A stretch of DNA of 64,000 bases from Bradyrhizobium icense. Lineage in GTDB: Bacteria; Pseudomonadota; Alphaproteobacteria; Rhizobiales; Xanthobacteraceae. The position numbers and the translations under genes were made by a program. Of this stretch, positions 1 through 7,621 are shown in pieces. The DNA lies in NCBI RefSeq assembly GCF_001693385.1, contig NZ_CP016428.1:7130001-7194000 (forward strand), read 5' to 3'. The number at the start of each line of letters is the position of its first letter. The first letter of the stretch is position 1. The notes below the pieces were generated by a model that was given only the letters and a program-made list of their open reading frames with translations, did not search any database and was not told where the DNA came from.

Positions 1-198
1 CGCCTCGATCTCTTCGAGGAAGGCAATGCGGCATTCCTCGACCACGTCGCGGTGCCACGACGACTGCACGAAGGCGATGCGCTGCGGCTTGACGAAACGC
101 GGATGCACCGGCGCCGGCGGACGCTCGGGCACGTCAGGAACGTGATGGGCTTCGGCTGCTTGGGATTGGACTTCAGGCTCTTGCAACATCTGATTCAT
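1..198 (-). CDS. ribH: 6,7-dimethyl-8-ribityllumazine synthase, type II (5' part only)
   Basis: Lumazine synthase makes the direct precursor of riboflavin from a pyrimidinedione and dihydroxybutanone phosphate in the cytosol. Only the first 66 codons lie in the window. After a poorly conserved 35-residue leader the protein reads RIAFVQSSWHRDVVEECR, which matches the start of the RibH2 type of Rhizobiales (compare the FIQARWHADIVDEAR stretch of Brucella RibH2 as I recall it). A GAGGAAAG ribosome binding site precedes the ATG. The gene sits directly behind an FMN riboswitch, which strongly supports the flavin assignment. The type II versus type I call rests on the Trp-His-Arg-Asp stretch and is inference. 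Confidence 0.85.
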   Translation of the reverse strand, partial: MNQMLQEPEVQSQAAEAHHVPDVPERPPAPVHPRFVKPQRIAFVQSSWHRDVVEECRIAFLEEIEA

Positions 199-279
199 GG
201 CTTTCCTCTTTCAGGACCAGAATCAGGGCATACGGAACGACGCCAGCCCACGCGCAAAGGTGCGAGGCCGCCGCAAACC

Positions 280-424
280 GTTCTCTTTCATCCGGACTGT
301 AACCGTCGGCTTCGGAATCGCACCGAATCTGCTGACCCTCCTGCTCAAGCGAGAAGAAGGCGCTCGCGGGCTTGGGCTACGTCACCCTTACCGCCGGTGG
401 GGATTTTCACCCCGCCCTGAGAAC
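280..424 (-). promoter_or_regulatory. FMN riboswitch (RFN element)
   Basis: Read on the minus strand this stretch has the conserved RFN blocks: an outer P1 stem GTTCTC (419-424) pairing with GAGAAC (280-285), then AGGGCGGGGTGAAAATCCCC, ACCGGCGGTAA, AGCCCGCGAGCG, GTCAGCAGATTCGGTG, a GATTCCGAAGCCGACGG arm and AGTCCGGATGAAAGAGAAC. Such elements bind FMN and shut off flavin synthesis or transport genes. The start codon of ribH lies 82 bases downstream, leaving room for an expression platform. The 270 bases between the element and the gene starting at 695 must hold the ribH promoter; I see no other gene there. Confidence 0.95.
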
Positions 425-694
425 ATCGGCCGCCCGGAATGGACGACCTGCCTTCAGGATATGACCAACTTTGGGGCGGCAGCAAGCGTCTTTGGCATGG
501 GGAAACGGCATGTCCCCATGCCGCCGAAACAGGGGTGCAGCACGCCAGCGAACAGGCGTTAACGCGCGATTTGCGAACGGTCTGGGAGGTAGCGATGCAG
601 GGGCGAAACATTCACGAATCCTTAAAGCCGGCGTCCTAGAGGTGTCTATCGTGCCCAACTCCAGATCGCCCGGCCGAACGCACATGGAACAAGC

Positions 695-2314
695 GTGACA
701 CACGCCGCTGACGTTACCGGCACGGATGCAGCAAGGCCCGCGGACCGGGCCTGGCGAACGCCGATCCTTCAAACCAACATCCTGGTGCCGATGGCCATCG
801 CGCTCGGCTCATTGCTGGCCGGCGCTATCTACACCTGGTTTGCCGGCGAGGACGTCAACTGGGATTGGCGGAATTACCACGAGTACAACGTCTGGGCCGT
901 CATCAACGGCCGCTACGGCATCGATGCCTTGCCCGCCGGCTTTCAGACCTATTTCAATCCAACCGTCTATTTCCCGGTCTACTATCTGCGTCACCTGCTG
1001 CCGCTGCCCTACGGCCTGATGATCATCGGCGCGGTGCACGGCCTCAATCTGCTGCTGATCTATTTTCTCGTCCGCGTCCTGCTGCGGGAAGCGGCGACGG
1101 CAAGCGCGATCGGGGCAGCGGTCCTGATTGCCGCCGTCGGGCCGATGACGCTTTCTGAAGTGGGCACGAGCTTCTCCGACATTCTCACCGCACTTCCGAT
1201 TGTTGCAGGCTGCATCCTGATTCTGTCGTCCAATGGATCGCATCACGGGCGCTACGTCCTCGCCGGGCTGTTGATCGGCGCGGCCGTCGGGCTGAAGTTG
1301 ACCAACGTCGTCTATGCGCTCGGCGCGGCTGCCGCCGTGCTGGTTGCGGCCCGGCCGCTGCTGGCAACGCTCTGTCTCGGAGTTGGCGGACTGATCGGCG
1401 CGTTGGCGACCGGCGGCGCGTGGGGGCTGATGCTCTGGCGCGAGATGGGTAATCCGATTTTCCCGCTCTTCAATGCCGTGTTCCAGTCCAAAGAACTGAT
1501 CCCGATGAACATCATGGACTGGCAGTTCATGCCGCGAGGCATTCTGGATGCGCTGGCTTATCCGTTCTACTGGTTGGTCGGCGACAACAGGAGCTCTGAA
1601 CATCCGTTTCGTGACGCGCGCTTTGCGGTCGCGATGCTGCTTCTTGTATTCGGCATCTGCAGGTCTCTCGCCACCCGCGTTACGATCTTCACGCAGCGCG
1701 ATATCCAGTTTCTGCTGTTCTTCATTGTCTCGTATGCGACATGGCTCGCGGTCTTTTCGATTCAGCGCTACGCGATCGTGTTGGAGCTCTTGTGCGCGCC
1801 GCTGATCGTCCTGATGATTTCCCGGGCTTTGGCTGGGCCGCCCGGAGCGGTCACGGAGGGCACATCGTCGCTGCGCGTCAATTCGGTTATCGTCACGACA
1901 GCCCTGTTGATCGCATTATGGTCGCAGCCTGGAGACTGGTTCCGCCGCCCATGGTCCAATCCATTCAACCCGGCCATTCCCCAGCAGCTTCGCCAGCCTG
2001 CAGACTATTTTGTTCTCGACAAGCCGATCGCCTATATCGCCCCGCTGCTGCCGCCGCAGTCGCGGTTCTATCAGATCGCCGACATTGCCTTGCCGATCAT
2101 GCCTGATGGCAGGTTCGACCGCCGCATTCGTGCCGGGCTCCAATCCCCGTTGCCGGGCGGCACATGGGAATTGCACATGCGGGGCAAACCGATCCGCGAA
2201 CAGTTGCTGGAGCGATTTGGTCTGCGCGTGGATCCTTCCAGGCCCTGCGTCGAAATCGAGGGCGCGCAGCTCGGGACCGCGATTGAGGCGTGTCCATTGG
2301 CTGCGCGCGAGTAG
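695..2314 (+). CDS. Multi-pass membrane protein, probable GT-C type glycosyltransferase
   Basis: A 539-residue integral membrane protein with about ten hydrophobic segments. A first membrane helix near residues 29-50 is followed by a periplasmic-type loop with the acidic and aromatic stretch GEDVNWDWRNYHEYN and then YFNPTVYFPVYY. An early Asp/Glu loop after helix 1 is what polyprenol-phosphate-dependent GT-C glycosyltransferases (GT87/DUF2029-like) use as catalytic base, so I infer a sugar transferase for envelope glycans or lipids; substrate unknown. The soluble C-terminal 100 residues are not recognised. The start is GTG at 695 with GGAACAAGC upstream; an in-frame ATG at 791 would cut into helix 1. 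No operon partner. Confidence 0.55.
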   Translation: MTHAADVTGTDAARPADRAWRTPILQTNILVPMAIALGSLLAGAIYTWFAGEDVNWDWRNYHEYNVWAVINGRYGIDALPAGFQTYFNPTVYFPVYYLRHLLPLPYGLMIIGAVHGLNLLLIYFLVRVLLREAATASAIGAAVLIAAVGPMTLSEVGTSFSDILTALPIVAGCILILSSNGSHHGRYVLAGLLIGAAVGLKLTNVVYALGAAAAVLVAARPLLATLCLGVGGLIGALATGGAWGLMLWREMGNPIFPLFNAVFQSKELIPMNIMDWQFMPRGILDALAYPFYWLVGDNRSSEHPFRDARFAVAMLLLVFGICRSLATRVTIFTQRDIQFLLFFIVSYATWLAVFSIQRYAIVLELLCAPLIVLMISRALAGPPGAVTEGTSSLRVNSVIVTTALLIALWSQPGDWFRRPWSNPFNPAIPQQLRQPADYFVLDKPIAYIAPLLPPQSRFYQIADIALPIMPDGRFDRRIRAGLQSPLPGGTWELHMRGKPIREQLLERFGLRVDPSRPCVEIEGAQLGTAIEACPLAARE

Positions 2315-2648
2315 GCCGTGTCTTCTTGGAGCACCGGCGAACGCGAAGAGGCCTTCTTAACCGTCCGTTAACCATTGTGGCGGCAAGACTCCTTAGTTCC
2401 GGAATCCGATTCCGGTTTGTTCTCAAATTTGCATTCGTAGCCCCGAACACCTGTGGACGACGTCGCTTTGGCCTGTGGACGGACTCAGGGGTGAGTTGCG
2501 CGGATTCCGCAAATCACATCACTTGAGCTCGGCAGGCCCCGGGATGATCCGCGAACGGGGGATTGCAGTCGGCGCCGCCGCATCGGTTCAGCGCGCGCCG
2601 TGCTCCGCGTGCGTATCAGAAGAATTCAAGAAACAGGGTCGAGACGGC
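2315..2648. other. Intergenic region without a gene
   Basis: I find no convincing coding sequence here. It contains a short perfect dyad at 2399-2415 and otherwise presumably the promoter of the YbjN gene that starts at 2649. Confidence 0.5.
2399..2415. terminator. Dyad, weak terminator or operator
   Basis: CCGGAATCCGATTCCGG can fold into a 7-bp stem with a CCG loop and is followed on the plus strand by TTTGTTCT. It lies 85 bases after the membrane glycosyltransferase gene, so it may end that transcript; the T-tract is imperfect. It could equally be a binding site. Confidence 0.35.
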
Positions 2649-3149
2649 ATGTCCCTCCTCGAAAGCATTATTGATTCCCGGAACAACCCGCTCGCGGCCG
2701 TCGAGGACATCGCCGCCGAAAACAATTGGGCGTTCGAGCGCTCCGGCGAAGACGAAGTCACGATCGTCTCCAAGGGGAACTGGACCGACTACCAGCTTTC
2801 CTTCACCTGGATGGCAGAGATCGAGGCGCTGCACCTGGCCTCCGCCTTCGACATGAAGATTCCCCCCACACGTCGCGCCGAAGTGCAGCGGCTGATCGCG
2901 GCGATCAACGAACAATTATGGGTCGGCCACTTCGACATCTGGACCCACACCGGCATGATCATGTACCGGCAGGCGCTGGTGCTGCCGGGCGGGCTGACCG
3001 CCTCGACCGCGCAATGCGAGGTCATGCTGGCCGGCGCCATCCACGCCTGCGAGCGCTATTACCCTGCGTTCCAGTTCGTGGTCTGGGCAGGAAAGAGCGC
3101 CGCGGAAGCCATGAGCGCGGCGATGTTCGACACCGAGGGCGAGGCGTAG
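2649..3149 (+). CDS. YbjN domain-containing protein
   Basis: A 166-residue cytosolic protein of the YbjN family (type III secretion chaperone-like fold). It starts MSLLESIIDSRNNPLAAVED, continues with a beta-rich core containing WTDYQLSFTW and ends in helices around RAEVQRLIAAINEQLWVGHFD, a layout I recognise from Rhizobiales members. The biochemical role is unknown; enteric YbjN is linked to stress and motility phenotypes. I chose the ATG at 2649 because the family starts here and the upstream 58 codons read as non-coding. It stands alone, with a palindromic repeat between it and proC. Confidence 0.8.
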   Translation: MSLLESIIDSRNNPLAAVEDIAAENNWAFERSGEDEVTIVSKGNWTDYQLSFTWMAEIEALHLASAFDMKIPPTRRAEVQRLIAAINEQLWVGHFDIWTHTGMIMYRQALVLPGGLTASTAQCEVMLAGAIHACERYYPAFQFVVWAGKSAAEAMSAAMFDTEGEA

Positions 3150-3175
3150 GCCCCCCGTTGCTTCCAAACACTCAG

Positions 3176-3299
3176 GTCGTCCCTGCGAACGCGGGACCCA
3201 TACTCCGTCACTTCTCGGCTCGAGCAAACTGCTTGTGGCTCCTGCCGAGCTCTACTAAAACCGCCGGTGGCTATGGGTCCCTGCGTTCGCAGGGACGAC
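3176..3299. repeat. Palindromic intergenic repeat, family C (paired)
   Basis: The ends are inverted copies of each other: GTCGTCCCTGCGAACGCGGG at the left and, at the right, the complement of the same 27-28 bases with one extra A. Each end can itself form a hairpin (CCCTGCGTTCGCAGGG). This is the paired layout of REP/BIME elements. It separates the YbjN gene from proC; a related right half lies at 4686-4713. Confidence 0.75.
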
Positions 3300-3320
3300 G
3301 GCACAATCCATGGTGACACC

Positions 3321-4139
3321 GTGAACACCAACACACTCCAAAACCTACACGGCACCATTGCGCTGGCCGGCGCCGGCAAGATGGGCGGCGCGATGCTGAC
3401 TGGATGGCTGGCGGGCGGCCTCGATGCCAAGCGTGTTGTGGTGATCGAACCGCAGCCATCCGCCGAGATCGGCGCGCTGGCGGCGCAAGGCATCCGCCTC
3501 AATCCGAAAGACGCCGGCACGGTCGATACGCTGGTGATCGCGGTAAAGCCGCAGACGTTCCCCGAAGCGGGGCCGGCGCTGAAGTCTTTCGTCGGAGCAA
3601 GCACGCTCGTCGTCTCGATCATGGCGGGCACGACGATTGCGGCACTTGAAAAAGTCTGCGGCGGCGCGGCGGTTCGCGCGATGCCGAACACGCCGGCCGC
3701 GATCGGCCGCGGCATCACGGTTGCGGTCGCGGCGAAAAAAGTCAGCGCCGCGCAACGCGCCACGGCCGATGCGCTGCTGCGCGCCACCGGCTCGGTCGAA
3801 TGGGTCGAGGACGAAAGCCTGATGGATGCGGTGACCGCCGTATCCGGCTCCGGCCCGGCCTATGTGTTCCTGCTCGCCGAAGAACTCGCGCGCGCCGGCG
3901 TCGAGGCCGGCCTGCCGGCAGAGCTTGCGACAAAGCTCGCGCGCCAAACCGTCGCCGGCTCCGGCGAATTGCTGCATCGCTCGGAACTTGCCTCGGCCAC
4001 GCTGCGCCAGAACGTCACCTCGCCCGGCGGCACCACCGCGGCCGCACTGGAAGTGCTGATGGCCAAGGATGGCCTGCAGCCGCTGATGATCCGCGCGATC
4101 GCCGCGGCAACGAAGCGCTCGAAGGAATTGGCGAAGTAG
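3321..4139 (+). CDS. proC: Pyrroline-5-carboxylate reductase
   Basis: Catalyses the last step of proline synthesis, NAD(P)H-dependent reduction of pyrroline-5-carboxylate. The N-terminal Rossmann motif is LAGAGKMGGAMLTGWL. The family signature around residues 165-185 reads AVSGSGPAYVFLLAEEL, and the C-terminal dimer domain carries LRQNVTSPGGTTAAALEVL. I chose GTG at 3321, giving 272 residues, the normal ProC length; an ATG at 3267 would translate part of the preceding repeat. Single gene, with the repeat 22 bases upstream, so the promoter is probably inside or before that repeat. Confidence 0.93.
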   Translation: MNTNTLQNLHGTIALAGAGKMGGAMLTGWLAGGLDAKRVVVIEPQPSAEIGALAAQGIRLNPKDAGTVDTLVIAVKPQTFPEAGPALKSFVGASTLVVSIMAGTTIAALEKVCGGAAVRAMPNTPAAIGRGITVAVAAKKVSAAQRATADALLRATGSVEWVEDESLMDAVTAVSGSGPAYVFLLAEELARAGVEAGLPAELATKLARQTVAGSGELLHRSELASATLRQNVTSPGGTTAAALEVLMAKDGLQPLMIRAIAAATKRSKELAK

Positions 4140-4152
4140 TTCGTAGTCGCCG

Positions 4153-4548
4153 CTACTTCCCTGCAAGCCTCTTCGTGAACGTCTCGACATTGACGAGACC
4201 GCGCGCGTGGCGGCCGTCGCCTATCTTCCGCTCGCCCTCGAAGGCTTCGACTTCGAAGCGGATCACGCGGCGCTCGACGGCTACGACCTTTCCCGTGACG
4301 CGCACCGTCGCGCCGACCAACGAGGCGCCGAGATGGCGGATATCGACCTCGGTGCCAACCGTGATCCAGCCCGGCTGAAGATGACTGCGGATGGCATCGC
4401 TCGAGACCATCTCCATTTCCAGGATCATCATCGGCGTCGCATAGACCATCGGCATGTTAGGCACGAAATGCCCGACCGTGCGCTCGGGCGGCACGACCAG
4501 CGTCCGCTCGGCGCTCATGCCGATCTTGATGAAGTCGCGTGCGTCCAT
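4153..4548 (-). CDS. FlK-like hot-dog thioesterase
   Basis: A 131-residue single-domain hot-dog thioesterase of the family of FlK, the fluoroacetyl-CoA hydrolase of Streptomyces cattleya. Aligning by eye to FlK gives a constant offset of four residues: Thr38, Glu46 and His72 fall on the FlK catalytic Thr42, Glu50 and His76; Gly65 falls on Gly69 and Arg116 on Arg120. The lid residue Phe36 of FlK is Met32 here, so tight selectivity for the fluorinated thioester is not assured. The start at 4548 gives MDARDFIKIG; an upstream start at 4671 would run through a 16-bp palindrome at 4586-4601 and repeat DNA. It converges on proC. Substrate unknown. Confidence 0.75.
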   Translation of the reverse strand: MDARDFIKIGMSAERTLVVPPERTVGHFVPNMPMVYATPMMILEMEMVSSDAIRSHLQPGWITVGTEVDIRHLGASLVGATVRVTGKVVAVERRVIRFEVEAFEGERKIGDGRHARGLVNVETFTKRLAGK

Positions 4549-4585
4549 GGATTGTTTCCGCAAAACCGGCGTCGTCGCGGCCCTT

Positions 4586-4601
4586 ATGCGCAATTGCGCA
4601 T
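4586..4601. promoter_or_regulatory. Perfect 16-bp palindrome upstream of the thioesterase gene
   Basis: ATGCGCAATTGCGCAT is a perfect palindrome 38-53 bases before the thioesterase start codon. Its size and place suit an operator for a dimeric repressor. No adjacent regulator gene is present. Confidence 0.5.
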
Positions 4602-4610
4602 CAGGAGCCG

Positions 4611-4713
4611 GGCCCCATAACCACAAACAGCCATTGTTGCAGCAGGCTGGAGCTCCAGCTTCGCCCAACAACTAATATTGCTGGTTATGGGTCCCTGCGT
4701 TCGCAGAGACGAC
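4611..4713. repeat. Palindromic intergenic repeat, family C (decayed left half)
   Basis: The right half (4686-4713, TATGGGTCCCTGCGTTCGCA and following) is the same sequence as the right end of the repeat at 3176-3299, with one base changed. The left half survives only as GGCCCCATAACCA, complementary to TGGTTATGGGTCC. Confidence 0.6.
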
Positions 4714-4720
4714 GGGAAAG

Positions 4721-4921
4721 CTACTTCTGCATCGCCTTGCGCTCGACGAAGGTCTTGCCGCCCTTCATCTTGTGGGTAAGCGGCGCCTCGTTGATCTGGA
4801 TCACGACGGCTTCCGCGTCGACGCCGAGATTCTTCACCAGCGCCTGGGTGATGTCGCGCATCATGCCGACTTTCTGTTCCTCGGTACGGCCGGCGGCCAT
4901 GCTGATGGTAATCTCAGGCAT
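4721..4921 (-). CDS. 4-oxalocrotonate tautomerase family protein
   Basis: A 66-residue protein beginning MPEITISMAAGRTEEQK. After removal of Met the N-terminal Pro1 is the general base of this family, and the Arg at position 12 matches the substrate-binding Arg11 region. The rest follows the beta-alpha-beta fold of small tautomerases that assemble as hexamers. The true substrate cannot be told, as many such proteins act in degradation of aromatic or halogenated acids. It lies alone between two palindromic repeats. Confidence 0.85.
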   Translation of the reverse strand: MPEITISMAAGRTEEQKVGMMRDITQALVKNLGVDAEAVVIQINEAPLTHKMKGGKTFVERKAMQK

Positions 4922-4947
4922 CTTGGTGCTCCCTCGTTGTTTTTGTC

Positions 4948-5026
4948 GCGGCCGGACTCGTTCCGGCCATCCACGACCTTTCCATCAAACAAGACGTGGA
5001 TGCCCGGGACAAGCCCGGGCATGACG
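4948..5026. repeat. Palindromic intergenic repeat, family A (paired)
   Basis: Two hairpins facing each other: GGCCGGACTCGTTCCGGCC then ATCCACG at the left, and CGTGGATGCCCGGGACAAGC running into CCGGGCATGACG at the right. The right half has the form GTGG plus hairpin typical of REP elements. It lies between the ends of the tautomerase and hisS genes. Confidence 0.8.
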
Positions 5027-5040
5027 CCAGGAATGAATGG

Positions 5041-6513
5041 CTATCCCCAGTTCACGTCATGGCGCGCGAGCACCTCGCGCACTTTTGCGACGATCTCGCC
5101 CTCAGCGCAGGAAAACTGCGCCGGGCGGGTCTCGCGCCATTCCTGGTTGGAGGCGATGGCGGCAGCCGCCTTCGCGCCCTCGATCAGGTCCTTGATCTGG
5201 ATTTCGCCGCGCGCCTTTTCGTCCGAGCCCTGGATGATCACGCAAGGCGAGTTGCGACGGTCGGCATATTTGAGCTGGTTGCCCATGTTCTTCGGGTTGC
5301 CGAGATAGAGCTCGGCGCGGATGTTCGCGTTGCGAAGCTCGGCGACCATTTTCTGGTAGTCGGCGACACGATCGCGGTCGAACACGGTGACCACGACGGG
5401 GCCGAAGTCCGGCCGCGTGTCGAGCTTGCCGAGCATCGTCAGCGCAGCCTGCAGGCGCGACACGCCGATGGAAAATCCCGTCGCCGGCACCGGCTCGCCG
5501 CGGAAGCGCGAGACGAGGCCGTCGTAGCGGCCACCGCCACCGACGGAGCCGAAGCGCACGGGACGGCCTTTTTCGTCTTTGGTTTCGAGCGTGAGTTCGA
5601 CCTCGTAGACCGGACCGGTGTAATATTCGAGACCGCGCACAACAGAAGGATCGATCACGATACGATCCGCTCCATAGCCCGACGCCGTCACCAGCTTGCT
5701 GATCGCATCGAGTTCGTCGCGACCTTCCTGTCCGACCTTGCTGTCGCGCAGCCGCGCATCGATCTGCCCGCCCTGCTCGATCGCACCGACGACCAAGGCA
5801 ATGTCATCAGGCTTCAGGCCGGCGCCTTTGGTGAAGTCACCTGACTCATCCTTGCGGCCCTCGCCCAACAATTGCTGCACGCCGGAAATGCCGAGCCGAT
5901 CGAGCTTGTCGATCGCACGCATTACCGTCAGCCATTGCCCGTCATCGGCAATGCCAAGCGCGTCTCTCACCCCATCAAGCACCTTGCGGTTATTCACCTT
6001 CACCACATAGCTGCCGCGCGGAATACCGAGCGCTTCCATCGTGTCCGCCGCCATCATGCACATCTCGGCGTCCGCCGCAGGCGAAGCCGAGCCCACCGTG
6101 TCGGCGTCGAACTGCATGAACTGGCGGAAGCGGCCTGGGCCCGGCTTCTCGTTACGATAGACGTAGCCGGCGCGGTAGCTGCGATACGGCTTCGGCAGCG
6201 CGTCGAAATTTTCCGCGACATAGCGTGCCAGCGGTGCGGTCAGGTCGTAACGCAGCGATATCCACTGCTCGTCGTCGTCCTGGAACGAGAACACGCCCTC
6301 GTTCGGCCGGTCCTGGTCAGGCAGGAATTTGCCCAGCGCGTCGGTGTACTCCATCGCCGGAGTTTCCACCGGTTCAAAACCGTAACGCTCGTAGACCTCG
6401 CGGATTTTCTCGACCATCTGGCGCGTAGCCGCAATCGCGGCCGGGCCACGATCTTCCAGCCCGCGCGGCAGCCGCGCCTTCAGTTTCTGGGGTTTTTTGG
6501 GTTTTTCAGCCAT
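5041..6513 (-). CDS. hisS: Histidyl-tRNA synthetase
   Basis: Class II aminoacyl-tRNA synthetase charging tRNA-His. After a basic 14-residue leader come [10 protein letters not shown], the region ending [17 protein letters not shown], motif 2 as [20 protein letters not shown] near residues 119-138, the histidine-specific [15 protein letters not shown] near residue 290, and motif 3 as [11 protein letters not shown]. The C-terminal anticodon-binding domain holds the [16 protein letters not shown] stretch. Length 490 is normal for Rhizobiales HisS. It is separate from hisZ (61972), a paralogue of the catalytic domain with a regulatory role. Confidence 0.97.
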   Translation of the reverse strand: MAEKPKKPQKLKARLPRGLEDRGPAAIAATRQMVEKIREVYERYGFEPVETPAMEYTDALGKFLPDQDRPNEGVFSFQDDDEQWISLRYDLTAPLARYVAENFDALPKPYRSYRAGYVYRNEKPGPGRFRQFMQFDADTVGSASPAADAEMCMMAADTMEALGIPRGSYVVKVNNRKVLDGVRDALGIADDGQWLTVMRAIDKLDRLGISGVQQLLGEGRKDESGDFTKGAGLKPDDIALVVGAIEQGGQIDARLRDSKVGQEGRDELDAISKLVTASGYGADRIVIDPSVVRGLEYYTGPVYEVELTLETKDEKGRPVRFGSVGGGGRYDGLVSRFRGEPVPATGFSIGVSRLQAALTMLGKLDTRPDFGPVVVTVFDRDRVADYQKMVAELRNANIRAELYLGNPKNMGNQLKYADRRNSPCVIIQGSDEKARGEIQIKDLIEGAKAAAAIASNQEWRETRPAQFSCAEGEIVAKVREVLARHDVNWG

Positions 6514-6562
6514 GGCGGGTAGGTATCAGCCGAGGCGCGGCAGGGCAACCCGGGCCAATGTA

Positions 6563-6597
6563 CCCTCTCCCCTTATGGGCCCCACAAGGGGAGAGGG
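6563..6597. terminator. 12-bp stem-loop after ilvE
   Basis: CCCTCTCCCCTT (6563-6574) and AAGGGGAGAGGG (6586-6597) form a perfect 12-bp stem with an 11-base loop. It lies just after the stop of the minus-strand aminotransferase gene at 6603, upstream of hisS. There is no T-tract, so it is a likely transcript-stabilising or weak termination hairpin. Confidence 0.5.
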
Positions 6598-6602
6598 AAG
6601 AA

Positions 6603-7493
6603 TCATGCGGCCACGGCCTTGCCCTTCGGCTGCACCTCGACGCTGTAGTCTGCCATCAATTGCTCGGAGATCTTTCCCGGCGTGAACGTCCAGTTCGCGA
6701 TCTCGGACACTGGCGTCACTTCGGCGGCGGTGCCGGTGATGAAGCACTCGGTGAAGCCATCGAGTTCTTCCGGCATGATACGGCGCTCGATCACCTCGAT
6801 GCCGCGGCGTCTGGCGAGGTCGATCGCGGTGGCGCGGGTGATGCCGGCGAGGAAGCAGTCGGCGATCGGCGTGTGGATCTTGCCGTCCTTGATGAAGAAG
6901 ATGTTGGCGCCGGTGCATTCGGCCACCCGGCCCTGCCAGTCCAGCATGATGGCATCGGCATAGCCTTGGCGTTCCGCCTTGTGCTTGCTGATGGTGCAGA
7001 TCATGTAGAGGCCCGAGGCCTTCGCCATCGCCGGGATGGTCGCCGGATCGGGCCGCCGGTATTCGGCCATGCACATACGAATGCCCTTCAGCTTCTCCGC
7101 CGGATCGAAATAGCTCGGCCAGTCCCAGGCGGCGATGGCGAGATGGATGGTGTTGGCCGGCGCCGAGACGCCCATCATCTCCGAACCGCGCCAGGCGATC
7201 GGGCGCAGATAGGCGTCGGGCAGATTGTTGTTGTCGATCACGAGCTGCTTGGCGGCGTCGATTTCGGTGACCGAATAGGGAATCTCGAAATCGAGAATGT
7301 TGGCCGAATTCTTCAGCCGCTCGGAATGCTCGGTGCTCTTGAAGACCTTGCCGCCATAGGCGCGCTCGCCCTCGAACACGCAGCTCGCATAGTGGAGGCC
7401 ATGGGTCAGGATGTGAACATTCGCATCAGCCCACGGCACCAGCCTGCCATCGTACCAGATGACACCATCGATCTTGTCGAACGAAACTCCCAT
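6603..7493 (-). CDS. ilvE: Branched-chain amino acid aminotransferase (IlvE type)
   Basis: Fold type IV PLP enzyme transferring the amino group of glutamate to the keto acids of Leu, Ile and Val. The N-terminus reads MGVSFDKIDGVIWYDGRLVP, with the early HGLHYASCVFEGERAYGG block. The PLP lysine is the one in MAKASGLYMICTISKHKAE, followed by the class IV signature ending GRVAECTGANIFFIKDG and by FITGTAAEVTPV. The start at 7493 gives 296 residues, near the usual 300-310; a longer frame to 7841 would overlap the neighbouring gene. A second, differently built branched-chain aminotransferase lies 128 bases upstream in the same direction. Confidence 0.9.
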   Translation of the reverse strand: MGVSFDKIDGVIWYDGRLVPWADANVHILTHGLHYASCVFEGERAYGGKVFKSTEHSERLKNSANILDFEIPYSVTEIDAAKQLVIDNNNLPDAYLRPIAWRGSEMMGVSAPANTIHLAIAAWDWPSYFDPAEKLKGIRMCMAEYRRPDPATIPAMAKASGLYMICTISKHKAERQGYADAIMLDWQGRVAECTGANIFFIKDGKIHTPIADCFLAGITRATAIDLARRRGIEVIERRIMPEELDGFTECFITGTAAEVTPVSEIANWTFTPGKISEQLMADYSVEVQPKGKAVAA

Positions 7494-7621
7494 TGGCTCC
7501 CTCCCGGTTTGGCGCTGTTTCAATGAGCCAAGCGTCAGCCTCGCGCGACTCGACGAGACGCGCGCTACCGGGCGCTTGAAGTGATCTATCGGCTTAAGCG
7601 GCGGAATAATTCCGCCGCCGG

